Made by a program: the position numbers and the translations under genes. From a virus, in the IMG/VR virus record IMGVR_UViG_3300025300_000025, positions 1 through 42,812 of that record: a DNA stretch of 42,812 bases; one strand, 5' to 3'. Positions 10,115 through 19,104 of the stretch are shown in pieces; the stretch's first letter is position 1; each line of letters begins with the position of its first letter. The notes under the pieces are model-generated. The model was given only the letters and a program-made list of their open reading frames with translations. It ran no database searches and was not told where the DNA came from.

Positions 10115-13100
10115 GCTGGCAATAATCCTCCTGCATTAGCAAGTCTGGGTGCTTGCCTAGTTGTTCCTGTTTTAGCTTTTCTTACCCTATCCATCATGCC
10201 ATAAAGCTGATCTGCTCCAGCATCTGAACTGCCATCACCCAGCATGGATACCACATCAGCAGGAACTATAAACTCATCTTGGGATACAGCTATCTGTTCT
10301 TGATTGCCGATAACTCCATTAATATCGTCAGCCATACCACCGCCACCTGTACCTGCTATCTGACCTTCTGTCTGGGCATCTGGAGCCAGTTGTTGTAGCA
10401 CAGAATTTCTTAACTGCATGAAAGCTTCATTACCATATTTAGCTAAAAATTGGCTAACAACTTCTTGATTACCAGATTCGCCTAGAATAAATAGTACAAC
10501 TTCTTGGGTTAAAGGATCATCCATAATGGAAACACCAGCTTCGGCTTCTACAGGATTTATAACTTCCCCTGAAACCTCGGTCACGCCTTGATTTTGATAT
10601 CCCGTTCTTCCGCCTTCTGCTTTCCTACGCCTACCTCCTCCTCTACTTCTATCTATTCTTCTTTCTTGAGGCAATACTTCTTCTTCAGTAACTGCTGGAG
10701 GAGCAACTACCGGAGGAGCAAATACCGGAGGAGGTGCATAGGCACCTGTCTCTAATTCTTCTGGGGTTAAACCTAATGATATCGGTGCCAACGTACTAGG
10801 GTCTATTGGAATAGTAGAAGGTATATCAGGAATAGCGGATGGCGGAGGTAATGTAAGACCCATGCCTCCTAAATTTGGGGGAGCTACAGCTCCTTGACCG
10901 CCAACAGGACCTGTTTGAGCAACCATAGATGGAACTACTGGAGGTTGCACTACTGGCGCTGGAATTACTGGCGCTGGAGCTACTGGAGGTATATCAAGAC
11001 CTAATGTTTCTAACTCTTCTCTATTTAAATCTGTAATATCAGGAGTATAAGTGGAAGGCGCTGTATATCCTGCCGTTCCCGATGCTTGGTTATTCCAAAT
11101 AGCAGTAGGCTCAATTGGGTCTCCATATTGATCCATAGGTACGCCAGTATCCATCATTTCATCATATCCAGTTGGATCAGACCAGTCTCCTATATCAATT
11201 TCTTCTGAAGGTATTGCAGGACCTACTGGTGTAGGAATATCAATTATCGGTTGCTCAACTACAGGCTCTTCTACTACTGGAAGTGGCTCAAAAATGGGGT
11301 CATCAATATAAACAGGAGGATCATATGGTCTTGGTTGGTTTTCATAGTCCATAGGTGCATAAGGATCAACTACATAAGGTGATCTAGGTGCATTATAAAA
11401 AGATTGATAACCTGCTGTTTGGGTTGGATCAAATGGTCTAAATTGTTGGTCGGTGATCGGTGATACACCACCAGCTATCTGATTTTGTGCATCTACCCAA
11501 TCACTATCTCCAAAACCACTTCTTATTTGTGCTGAACTAGGATTTAGATTTTTAAAATAAGACATTTCAGGTTGGAATCCAGACTGATAAAACGGACTGA
11601 TAGGAAGAGCTTCAATAGCCTGAGTGGGTTTCCATTCTTTGTCCTTTCTATCCACGTTACCTCCGCCTCCACCGCCTCCACCGAGACCTCCACCACCTTG
11701 ATAACCAATTCTTCCGCCTTGAGCGGCAAATGTTCTATTACCTTGAAGCATTGGCACATATTCAGGATGCTCTGCTATCATTCGATTGTATTCTGCTTCA
11801 TTCTTTCTTTTTAAATCTGCCATCTGTTGTGCGAATTGTTCTTGTGACTCCATCATTCCAAGTCCAGAAGAACCTGCTAACATAGGAACAAATGTTCCGG
11901 GTTTACTAGCTGCCGTACCTAATGCTCCCCATGAAAATGGTTGCGCTCCTGCCGAACTACCCGGAATATTTAAAGTAGAACCAGCTTGAATTAAATTTGG
12001 ATTAGTTATAGATGGATTAGCAGCCATCCATGCAGCTTGGTTTCCACCATGAGTACCCATTAATCCACTAAGTGTATCTCCTGATACTACTGGTGTTGTA
12101 GCTGCTCCTGCTGCTCCTGCTGCTTCTTTAGCTGCGAAAGGACCACCCATCATCGGTAATAATTTACCCAGACCATAACCTGTTAATCCAGCTAATAAAC
12201 CTTTCTGCGCATCACCTGTTTGTGCAAATGTAGCTAAACCAGAACCTAATGCCGCTCCTCCTATAGTACCTATGCTGCCGCCTAACATTCCAGCAGTGCC
12301 TAACGCACCGCCAGCCAATGAGCCTAATAATGGTACCAAGAAAGGAAGGAAAGCTTCCGGTTGCCCTGTTTCTGGATTAGTTGTTATAGGCATTACTTGT
12401 GATAATCCTGCAACTTCTGCTGGATTAACGTGCATTAACATGGAATCGCCATAACGACCCTGTGCCGCTACATTCTGTGCTTGTTGTACTAAACCGCCTC
12501 CTGCATAAGTACCATACTGTCCTTCAGGCATATTCTGTAATGCTGCCATTCTTCTTTGTCTTTCTCGTTCTATTTTAGCTAACCTTATTTTCTCTGCCCG
12601 TTCTTTCTTTTTATTCCTAACTCCAGTTGCAGCGTATAACCAATCGACATCAATTGTCTCAACTATACTTCTTGTATCGAGGTTATTGTCTTGAACAAAC
12701 TCTGATAATGTATAAAGAAAATCTTTTCTTATTAAATCAGTATTTTTTGCAAGACTCTCTGCTCCTTCACTTGCGTATTTTTTAACTATATCTGCATACT
12801 TTGTAATTAATTTTTCTGCACCTTTACTAGCTTTAGTAACATCTAAACCAAGTTCTCCAGATTTAATGTATTGATCGGCTCTATCTAATCCGTTAATTAC
12901 TGCACCAACATCCTCATTTAAAAAATTAGTAATACCACCTTTTATTGCATCTGGTGCTTCATCTACTGCTTTATTAACTGCTTTTGTAGCATTTTCTGTT
13001 GCTTTAGCAACTTTCTCTGAAACATTAGCAGCAACAGGTTCTAGTGCATTAAAAATACCAGCTCCTAATTCTTGCAATGTTGGCTGACCAGAAACACCAA

Positions 13101-13584
13101 GACCAACTGGCATCCCTGTATTTGGATCATACTCGATATTAGATGCGCCCGGTATTTGACCTTCATCAGGTGCTGGTCTTTTAAACCAATCCCATGCTGA
13201 TTTTCCTAATTCTTGTAATGTTGGCTGACCAGAAAGATCAACACCTGCGGACATTCCACCCGCCATTTCCACATTAGACATACCAGCTATTTGTTGATCA
13301 ACTGAAGGATGAACAGGCTGCAAGAAAGGTTTTCCCATATCGGATGGTACTGGAATACCATCTATCATATCGTGGGTAGGCATTCCGGCAATAGCGCCTT
13401 GATCGGCTGGAGGAGTCACAGTAACTGGTGTTGCTGCACCGGGTACATTCATCATTCTGTCGTAATAGATTAAGTCTCTATCTTTAATTTGTTGATTAGC
13501 ATCCATTAAAGCATCTACTGTAGTGCCGTATCTTCTAGCTAATGCTGACAAGGTATCACCTTGTTGTATTTTATATTGTGCCAT
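10111..13584 (-). CDS. LysM-domain structural protein, 1,157 aa, low complexity
   Basis: An N-terminal LysM peptidoglycan-binding domain (residues about 3-48, YKIQQGDTLSALARRYGTT) is clear. A second LysM-like segment (VVSGDTLSGLMG ... LIQAGSTLNIPG) occurs near residues 490-535. Between them is a tandem duplication (about 98-136 and 143-183) sharing SGQPTLQELG, then coiled-coil-like and Gly/Ala-rich hydrophobic stretches. The middle and C-terminal parts are Pro/Val/Asp/Glu-rich and carry two GGRxGYQ motifs (623-629 and 991-997). Size, position before the ejection proteins and cell-wall-binding modules suggest a virion protein that meets peptidoglycan during entry. No catalytic hydrolase domain is visible. 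Confidence 0.75.
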   Translation of the reverse strand: MAQYKIQQGDTLSALARRYGTTVDALMDANQQIKDRDLIYYDRMMNVPGAATPVTVTPPADQGAIAGMPTHDMIDGIPVPSDMGKPFLQPVHPSVDQQIAGMSNVEMAGGMSAGVDLSGQPTLQELGKSAWDWFKRPAPDEGQIPGASNIEYDPNTGMPVGLGVSGQPTLQELGAGIFNALEPVAANVSEKVAKATENATKAVNKAVDEAPDAIKGGITNFLNEDVGAVINGLDRADQYIKSGELGLDVTKASKGAEKLITKYADIVKKYASEGAESLAKNTDLIRKDFLYTLSEFVQDNNLDTRSIVETIDVDWLYAATGVRNKKKERAEKIRLAKIERERQRRMAALQNMPEGQYGTYAGGGLVQQAQNVAAQGRYGDSMLMHVNPAEVAGLSQVMPITTNPETGQPEAFLPFLVPLLGSLAGGALGTAGMLGGSIGTIGGAALGSGLATFAQTGDAQKGLLAGLTGYGLGKLLPMMGGPFAAKEAAGAAGAATTPVVSGDTLSGLMGTHGGNQAAWMAANPSITNPNLIQAGSTLNIPGSSAGAQPFSWGALGTAASKPGTFVPMLAGSSGLGMMESQEQFAQQMADLKRKNEAEYNRMIAEHPEYVPMLQGNRTFAAQGGRIGYQGGGGLGGGGGGGGNVDRKDKEWKPTQAIEALPISPFYQSGFQPEMSYFKNLNPSSAQIRSGFGDSDWVDAQNQIAGGVSPITDQQFRPFDPTQTAGYQSFYNAPRSPYVVDPYAPMDYENQPRPYDPPVYIDDPIFEPLPVVEEPVVEQPIIDIPTPVGPAIPSEEIDIGDWSDPTGYDEMMDTGVPMDQYGDPIEPTAIWNNQASGTAGYTAPSTYTPDITDLNREELETLGLDIPPVAPAPVIPAPVVQPPVVPSMVAQTGPVGGQGAVAPPNLGGMGLTLPPPSAIPDIPSTIPIDPSTLAPISLGLTPEELETGAYAPPPVFAPPVVAPPAVTEEEVLPQERRIDRSRGGGRRRKAEGGRTGYQNQGVTEVSGEVINPVEAEAGVSIMDDPLTQEVVLFILGESGNQEVVSQFLAKYGNEAFMQLRNSVLQQLAPDAQTEGQIAGTGGGGMADDINGVIGNQEQIAVSQDEFIVPADVVSMLGDGSSDAGADQLYGMMDRVRKAKTGTTRQAPRLANAGGLLPA
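13036..13293 (-). repeat. Tandem duplication (~45 aa) in LysM protein
   Basis: Two consecutive diverged copies are encoded here. Each begins QI-x-G-x-SN-[VI]-E and contains SGQPTLQELG followed by a short aromatic helix (AWDWF versus IFNAL). This looks like an ancient in-frame duplication. Confidence 0.7.
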
Positions 13585-13922
13585 TATCTAACCTCTTTAG
13601 TTTCACAGCCGAATAAATTAAAACTGACATCAGCTCCGCTTGCGTATACTTTTATTACATCAGTTTGTGCCAATGTCATTCCTATAACTACTGTTCGTGT
13701 GGTAGTTGCCGCCAATGATTCATCATAAAAAATATATTGTTTGTCATTAGCGCCAGCTCCGGCAGGATGAACGCTTACCCTGAAGGTAATAGCCGACCCT
13801 GTACGATTACATATAACGAGCGAACTAATGGTTGTTTGTGTCATATCAGGTACTGTATATAACGTGGTTACAGTAGTTGCTGACGGGTCTAGTTGACCCA
13901 ATACTTTTAAAATATCAGCCAT
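13584..13922 (-). CDS. Conserved small phage structural protein (112 aa)
   Basis: The start MADILKVLGQLDPSATTVTTLYTVP and the block SSLVICNRTGSAITFRVSV form a beta-rich pattern that I recognise from many marine phage genomes, where it sits among tail or neck genes. Its stop overlaps the LysM gene start (TAATG). No enzymatic motif is present. A small beta-sandwich tail or fibre-attachment component is plausible; the exact role is unknown. Confidence 0.7.
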   Translation of the reverse strand: MADILKVLGQLDPSATTVTTLYTVPDMTQTTISSLVICNRTGSAITFRVSVHPAGAGANDKQYIFYDESLAATTTRTVVIGMTLAQTDVIKVYASGADVSFNLFGCETKEVR

Positions 13923-14115
13923 CTTTAGCGCCCATTAGCAGAAAAGAATGTCTTTTAAGTGAGTTACTGGCAACTGTGGTTCTCAGTTCTTCCAATCGTT
14001 TAATTTTAAAACTGATATCTTCAATTGCCTGTTCAATACTTCTTCGTGTAACCGCTTCATCATTTGCGTCATATTCTTCCGAAGGCAATGGTAATGAAAT
14101 ACTTCTAATATCCAT
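13915..14115 (-). CDS. Small conserved helical protein (66 aa)
   Basis: This short protein starts MDIRSISLPLPSEEYD and has a central charged helix (residues about 22-48) that may form a coiled coil. The ATG abuts the nuclease stop, and its end overlaps the next gene by 8 bp. Similar tiny proteins occur between neck and tail genes of marine phages. The function is unknown. Confidence 0.6.
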   Translation of the reverse strand: MDIRSISLPLPSEEYDANDEAVTRRSIEQAIEDISFKIKRLEELRTTVASNSLKRHSFLLMGAKDG

Positions 14116-14535
14116 TTAAGCTGCCCTCTTGTTATATTCTTCAATGTGTTCTGGATATAGCACTTTGATTAAGTAAACAAAGTCCTCAAAAAATAAATCG
14201 CAAGTAATAAAATTATTAACTGGTAAATAATTATTTACAGCGTGTAACGGCAATCTAACTTTAATTGGTTGCCTATCAAATTTATAAATTAATGTAGGCG
14301 TACCTTTATCTTTGGAAGCTTCTACAACTTGTTCCCACCATGCAGTAGCTGGTTCTTTTCCGCTTGCATATCGCTTGCATTCCAAATGCCAATCACCAAA
14401 AATTAAATCTGGTAAATGTTTTTCTCTGGTTTGTTCCAGTATTCTTTTTAATTTAACCACAAGACCAAGCTCTTCCGACAATGAATTTGCTATCATTCTT
14501 TCAAAACTCGCTCCTTTATTCCTTGAATTAGTCAT
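14116..14535 (-). CDS. PD-(D/E)XK-family nuclease, Holliday-junction-resolvase-like (139 aa)
   Basis: The N-terminus NKGASFERMIA gives the conserved Glu (E12) of the superfamily. LPDL gives the metal-binding Asp (D43), and HLECKR gives the E-x-K pair (E52, K54), spaced as in small archaeal-type or phage resolvases and VRR-like nucleases. It probably cleaves branched or damaged DNA, for example resolving junctions before packaging. It sits among structural genes and abuts the upstream stop. Family membership is well supported; substrate specificity is inference. Confidence 0.8.
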   Translation of the reverse strand: MTNSRNKGASFERMIANSLSEELGLVVKLKRILEQTREKHLPDLIFGDWHLECKRYASGKEPATAWWEQVVEASKDKGTPTLIYKFDRQPIKVRLPLHAVNNYLPVNNFITCDLFFEDFVYLIKVLYPEHIEEYNKRAA

Positions 14536-16404
14536 CTATCTCTTCCCGTCAGGTCTAATATCCAATCTCAAGTCTCCCAATCGCCAGCCAAAATCACTCG
14601 AAGAATTTGATATTCTTAATGCACATTGTCTGCTTCTGGCTCTTGTATTGCTGAATGTAGATTCAGGGGTAACACTTATTGTCTGTAAAGTTGATAAACT
14701 TGATAAAGGATAATCCCTGCCTTTGATGATAAAAGACACTGTATCATCAGTTGTTTGTTGATCCCTAAATTCTATATCAGGTATCAATCTTGAAATGTGA
14801 AGAAAATGATCCCCATCAGGCTGTAAATCAAAATCACTGGATTCTATATAGGCGGTAAATGCACTACCATCATCTCCGTGACCCTTCTCGTGATCATATA
14901 AATAATTGGTGTTGACCGAGCTACTGTTCTTACTGGCTGCAATGGGATAATCCAATAGATTTGCCTCATCCCAAGCGGTTCTTACAAAGTTATCGGTTGT
15001 TGTTCCTACTGACCAGACTTGCTCCAAGAAGTTATATAAAACATATTTATCAACTTCACTGCTGCTTCCTGACGGATAGAACCATATAATCTCATTGGCA
15101 TTGGAATTAACACCGGCAAATATCTTATGTGCCTGTTCCAGATTCAGATCAGATAAAACATGATCCAATACGGAACAGGGCAATCTGGATACAGAACCTG
15201 AGTAAACATAAAATCCGCCTCTATCCATGAAATAAACTTTATTATCCGCATTAATGGATGCATTCGGAGATATCAAGGAAAAGCCTTCGGCAACCTCATT
15301 AAATGAAAAAACAAAAGGTGATCCCACAAACCTCATGGAAACCAATCCAACATCGGTGAATATTAATATTTCCTGTCTTGTTTTAAGAGCGCCTATAATC
15401 TCTGATCCTTGCGATAACTGGACACCACCCGCCTGATTAATTGCCGTGGGAGTCCAATCTCCGGCACTCTCTGTATCTGAAAATCTTACCAATAACGGAT
15501 CAATCGTACTACTTCCGATTGTATTGCAACCAAATGCTATAACGTGCCGATCAACATCCGATACCATTACCTGTAATGCTATGGTGGGAGCATCACTCGC
15601 TCCGCCTATTGCGGTAAGATTTGTTCCCCGTGCGGATGTACCGGCTGATTCATCCCAATAATAAATAGCACCGCCTCTCACGCAAGCAAGAACATCATCC
15701 CCGAAATTATCAATAGACCATAATCTTAATTGATTGCTGGCGGATAATGATGATGTTGATCCAAATGTACTTGAACCCCAAGCATCGGTTCCCCATCCCG
15801 TTGACTTAACATAAACATCCAATCCAGAATTAATCTGATATACGCCATCAACGCCTGAACCGCCATTACCGGAATCGCTGCTATTTGCTGTCACTTCATC
15901 GCCAGAAGTATCTTTTGCCGTAATAGTATAAGTATTTGTCGTTGGAACAGAAGCTATTTGATATTCTTGGTTTAGAACATCGGCAGTAATTAAACCACCT
16001 AAAGTAACTGCACCGCTTATTGTTACAAAATCACCTTCTTTAGCTCCATGAGAACTATCGGTAGCAGTAATGATGGATGATCCATCAGTAGCCGCAAATG
16101 TAATACCATCGGTAGTGGTAGCCCTCTCAGGCGTAATATCATAAAAACTGACTCCTTCCTTGACGTACAGTTTTTGATGGGTTCCCACTATAGTATAATT
16201 TGTACCGGCAGTATCATTATATACAAGAATTTTTCTACAGGTTCCTATAAAGCTATTACTACTATTTTTTAACCATCCGCCAATTCTTTCAGGTCTGCCT
16301 TTCCTGAATCTGACTTTATCGGCATCGTACCAACCATTCTCGTTGCTGTAGTTAGTTCCTTCTTTATTAATACCGGGTTTGAAAATATATTTAACTAATG
16401 GCAT
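14536..16404 (-). CDS. Packaged-DNA stabilisation / tail-hub protein, P22 gp10-like (622 aa)
   Basis: The start MPLVKYIFKPGINKEGTNYSNENGW with VRFRKGRPERIGGW is the typical opening of the long beta-rich stabilisation protein of P22-like and marine podoviruses. Repeated short beta segments follow (VYNDTAGTNYTIVGT, VMVSDVDRHVIAFG, VYFMDRGGFYVYSG), as in beta-propeller or tail-hub proteins. A diverged insertion (about residues 90-200) resembles an Ig-like or fibronectin-like loop. It likely plugs the portal channel and links the neck to distal tail parts. At 622 residues it is longer than P22 gp10 (about 470). Confidence 0.75.
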   Translation of the reverse strand: MPLVKYIFKPGINKEGTNYSNENGWYDADKVRFRKGRPERIGGWLKNSSNSFIGTCRKILVYNDTAGTNYTIVGTHQKLYVKEGVSFYDITPERATTTDGITFAATDGSSIITATDSSHGAKEGDFVTISGAVTLGGLITADVLNQEYQIASVPTTNTYTITAKDTSGDEVTANSSDSGNGGSGVDGVYQINSGLDVYVKSTGWGTDAWGSSTFGSTSSLSASNQLRLWSIDNFGDDVLACVRGGAIYYWDESAGTSARGTNLTAIGGASDAPTIALQVMVSDVDRHVIAFGCNTIGSSTIDPLLVRFSDTESAGDWTPTAINQAGGVQLSQGSEIIGALKTRQEILIFTDVGLVSMRFVGSPFVFSFNEVAEGFSLISPNASINADNKVYFMDRGGFYVYSGSVSRLPCSVLDHVLSDLNLEQAHKIFAGVNSNANEIIWFYPSGSSSEVDKYVLYNFLEQVWSVGTTTDNFVRTAWDEANLLDYPIAASKNSSSVNTNYLYDHEKGHGDDGSAFTAYIESSDFDLQPDGDHFLHISRLIPDIEFRDQQTTDDTVSFIIKGRDYPLSSLSTLQTISVTPESTFSNTRARSRQCALRISNSSSDFGWRLGDLRLDIRPDGKR

Positions 16405-16815
16405 TTAACCCTCTACTATCATTATTCTTAGTCTTTCGCTTCTCGCTCCAACCTGTTTACTCCATTTGCTGTCCATCATTTCTATACCGGCTTTTTCCCA
16501 ATCTTTTGCTTCCATTGCTGCAAGAAATTTTTTAAAACCGAGTAATCTGGTTAGACCTAGATTGAAACACATATTGATTAATGCTCTTGCACGAACATCG
16601 TTTAAATCCTTATACCAATCAAATGTTTTATTCAATTCTTTCGTGCATTGAATAATATCATTTACCAGTAAATATTCTATTTCATCTTGAGATAAGCCAA
16701 CTTCCTGAATATTTCTGCCAACACCGATTGTCCATATGCCCAATGAATCCTGATAAGCTTTATGCTCAATTCCTTCATCCCGTTTCAATTCTTCAATTAG
16801 TTTCTCGTTATCCAT
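16405..16815 (-). CDS. Endolysin: T4-type lysozyme (GH24 muramidase), 136 aa
   Basis: The catalytic triad region of T4 lysozyme is intact: E14 in RDEG, D23 in YQDSLG and T29 in WTIGVGRN. Downstream family motifs are ALINMCFNLG and a tryptophan region (DSKWSKQVGARSERL). It should cut the MurNAc-GlcNAc bond of peptidoglycan at lysis. No signal peptide or SAR segment is seen, so it depends on a holin, which is the gene immediately upstream. The stop abuts the next gene's ATG. Confidence 0.95.
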   Translation of the reverse strand: MDNEKLIEELKRDEGIEHKAYQDSLGIWTIGVGRNIQEVGLSQDEIEYLLVNDIIQCTKELNKTFDWYKDLNDVRARALINMCFNLGLTRLLGFKKFLAAMEAKDWEKAGIEMMDSKWSKQVGARSERLRIMIVEG

Positions 16816-16820
16816 ATTCT

Positions 16821-17300
16821 TTATGATTTTTCTTCTTTATTAGAAGCTCCAAAATAAAAACTAGATATACCTGATACAAGACCACCTAAATATCCTAATA
16901 CCAAACTAACAATAGTGTCGCTATTTTGATCTGGAGGTAAAATAGTTACAGTAAATATGTAACCCACAAAAGCTATCAAAGCAATAAGACCAAATACTTT
17001 TGGAGTCCAATCTTCTTTAAAAGCTTTTCTGGCATCTTGTATATCCTGTGTTTCAAGGGCATATAGATCAACATCGAGTTCTTTCATCTTTACTTCAAAG
17101 TCAGCATCAATCTTTTTAAGTTCTGTAAGTTGCTCTGGTGTTGCTGCTTGCATGGCTTGTTCTATTTTTTTTGGAGCAGGATCACATCCTAATACGTCAG
17201 CCACCATATTTGCTGCCATATTTCCCATTGGACCGCCTAAAGCCGTACCAATTGTAGGAGCTACAGCACCGATAATATTTTTTATAAGTTTAAACTTCAT
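16821..17300 (-). CDS. Holin, 3-TM gene-transfer-agent type (159 aa)
   Basis: Residues 9-38 form a glycine-rich amphipathic or hydrophobic segment. A charged helical linker follows (about 40-95), then two clear membrane helices (about 99-120 and 128-150) and a short charged tail. The pattern GAVAPTIGTALGGPMG with a C-terminal WTPKVFGLIALIAFVGY matches the Holin_3TMs family known from gene transfer agents and marine phages. It would permeabilise the inner membrane and release the lysozyme encoded 5 bp downstream. Confidence 0.85.
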   Translation of the reverse strand: MKFKLIKNIIGAVAPTIGTALGGPMGNMAANMVADVLGCDPAPKKIEQAMQAATPEQLTELKKIDADFEVKMKELDVDLYALETQDIQDARKAFKEDWTPKVFGLIALIAFVGYIFTVTILPPDQNSDTIVSLVLGYLGGLVSGISSFYFGASNKEEKS

Positions 17301-17322
17301 TTGATATTTCCATTAATATTGA

Positions 17323-19104
17323 TTAACTGTAATTGTTTTCCCATGTATATACTTCTAATGGTTTTTCTTTTCCTTTAACTTCAATAGGTTGCAATGATTT
17401 TAATTTAAAATTACTGTACTTAGAAGTTTCTTCACCAATCAGTACATTAACTCCTGCTACTTTTGTCGCACTTTCCAATCTTGCAGCTACATTACAGGGA
17501 TCACCGATAAGGGAAAAAGCAAATCTATCCGTAGCACCAAAGTTACCTGCAATACAAATACCTGAATTGACACCTATACCTATCGCTATTTCAGGGATTC
17601 CTTCTTCTTTAAACTTTTTATTTAATTCAATTATATTTGTTTCTATCTGTCTTGCAGCCTGTAAAGCTAAATTATGGTGATCTTCCTGCGGTAAAATAGT
17701 ATTCCAGTGAAACATTCCAGCATCACCAATAAATTTATCAGTGACCCCTTCATATTGATTGACCGCATTTACCTGAACATTCAATACATTATTCATTATG
17801 TAAGTTACCTGCTCTGGTTCAACAGATTCAGATAAACTGGTAAATCCTCTAAGATCAGTAAAAATAATACTGCAATCCCTTCGCGCTCCATTAACTTTAC
17901 ATAATGCAGGGTTATCCTGTAATTTCTTAACCATTCTAGGATCAAGATATTTGCCAAATTGCTTTTTAATCTGTTGTCTAAGTTTATATTGCTGCCTAAA
18001 TCTTAGATAAAATGCCGTAGCTCCTGCTATAAACTGGCATATTAAAGTCCAAGTAACATCGACCAATAATCCATGTTGTATCATATAGAAGCCGAAATAC
18101 GCGCTTACAGACATTATTGCTGCAAATAGGCTAATACCTAGCGTAATACCAAATAAAAGCAATACAAGCCAAATAAGAGCCACTGAGAAAAAAAGTATCA
18201 GCATCTCTAATGCTAAAGCATAATCAGGTATATAAGGGCTATCTTCTATTAAAATACTTTCAGCCAAAGCTGCCTGTATTTTATGTGGTTCCAATAAACC
18301 TACTGGAGTAGCAAGTTGAGGCATTACTCCTTTGGCAGTGACACCGACAAATACAAACTTACCTTCTACATCCATTTCTTCCAAAGTTGTCTGTGGTGTA
18401 TCTACCCAACTGATCCACTTTCTGCCAAACGAATCCACTTTCACGGCAGGTAAACCTCTAACCCTTATTTCTTCTAAACCATTTTGATTTGTCTTTATGA
18501 CATAAGTATCAGCATCTACCAATACTTTTAATACTTCTGTGCCATAAGCAGGAACCCAACCATCAGGAGTACGCATTAATAATGGTAAACGCCTGACTAG
18601 ATTATCTATATCAGTTCTTGCTACTGCTATCCCTTCATTGGCAACCTCTGACAACATTGGAATATTGTTAAGCACACCTTGTGATTCAATACCGCCAGTA
18701 TCTTCCCCCAATATGACTGTACCAATCGTCTTGGGATATTGGTTATTATTATTTTCAAATAAAGGCAGAACCGAAGGTGCATAACTCAAGGATTCGGCAA
18801 AAGCATCATCGCCACCCAATCTATCTTTATGTGGGAATCCAATAACCCAACCTACTCCTATAGCACCTTTTTGTAGTAATTCTATCTGTATTTCAGCCAA
18901 TCTTTGTCTAGGTAAAGGATACCCGCCTTCTTTATCAATATCTTCTTCAGTGATATTGAGAATTGTAAAGTAACCCGAAGGTGGCTTTTCAGCGACTAAA
19001 GCATCAAAAGTCTTTAGTTTTAGTACCTCTAAAGGTTCCCATTGGAAAGATACTGGAATAAAAAATAATACAATTAATGCAAATAATTGCACATATCTAA
19101 TCAT
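17323..19104 (-). CDS. CHASE2-domain transmembrane class III adenylate/guanylate cyclase (593 aa)
   Basis: Architecture: TM helix 4-20, extracytoplasmic CHASE2 sensor (about 25-290, with IEEDID-like and PLPRQRLAEI motifs), three TM helices (about 296-366), a short linker and a complete class III catalytic domain (about 405-590). Metal aspartates D417 (IFTDLRGFTSL) and D461 (KFIGDAG), Lys457, and transition-state N538 and R542 (NVAARLE) are all present. The second purine-recognition position is Ser531 (FSLIGD) where Thr or Asp is usual, so ATP is the likelier substrate. It should make cyclic nucleotide in the cytoplasm in response to an unknown periplasmic signal. Its start overlaps the end of the second curlin gene by 8 bp, tying it to the curli cassette. 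A full-length membrane cyclase in a phage late operon is highly unusual. Confidence 0.92.
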   Translation of the reverse strand: MIRYVQLFALIVLFFIPVSFQWEPLEVLKLKTFDALVAEKPPSGYFTILNITEEDIDKEGGYPLPRQRLAEIQIELLQKGAIGVGWVIGFPHKDRLGGDDAFAESLSYAPSVLPLFENNNNQYPKTIGTVILGEDTGGIESQGVLNNIPMLSEVANEGIAVARTDIDNLVRRLPLLMRTPDGWVPAYGTEVLKVLVDADTYVIKTNQNGLEEIRVRGLPAVKVDSFGRKWISWVDTPQTTLEEMDVEGKFVFVGVTAKGVMPQLATPVGLLEPHKIQAALAESILIEDSPYIPDYALALEMLILFFSVALIWLVLLLFGITLGISLFAAIMSVSAYFGFYMIQHGLLVDVTWTLICQFIAGATAFYLRFRQQYKLRQQIKKQFGKYLDPRMVKKLQDNPALCKVNGARRDCSIIFTDLRGFTSLSESVEPEQVTYIMNNVLNVQVNAVNQYEGVTDKFIGDAGMFHWNTILPQEDHHNLALQAARQIETNIIELNKKFKEEGIPEIAIGIGVNSGICIAGNFGATDRFAFSLIGDPCNVAARLESATKVAGVNVLIGEETSKYSNFKLKSLQPIEVKGKEKPLEVYTWENNYS

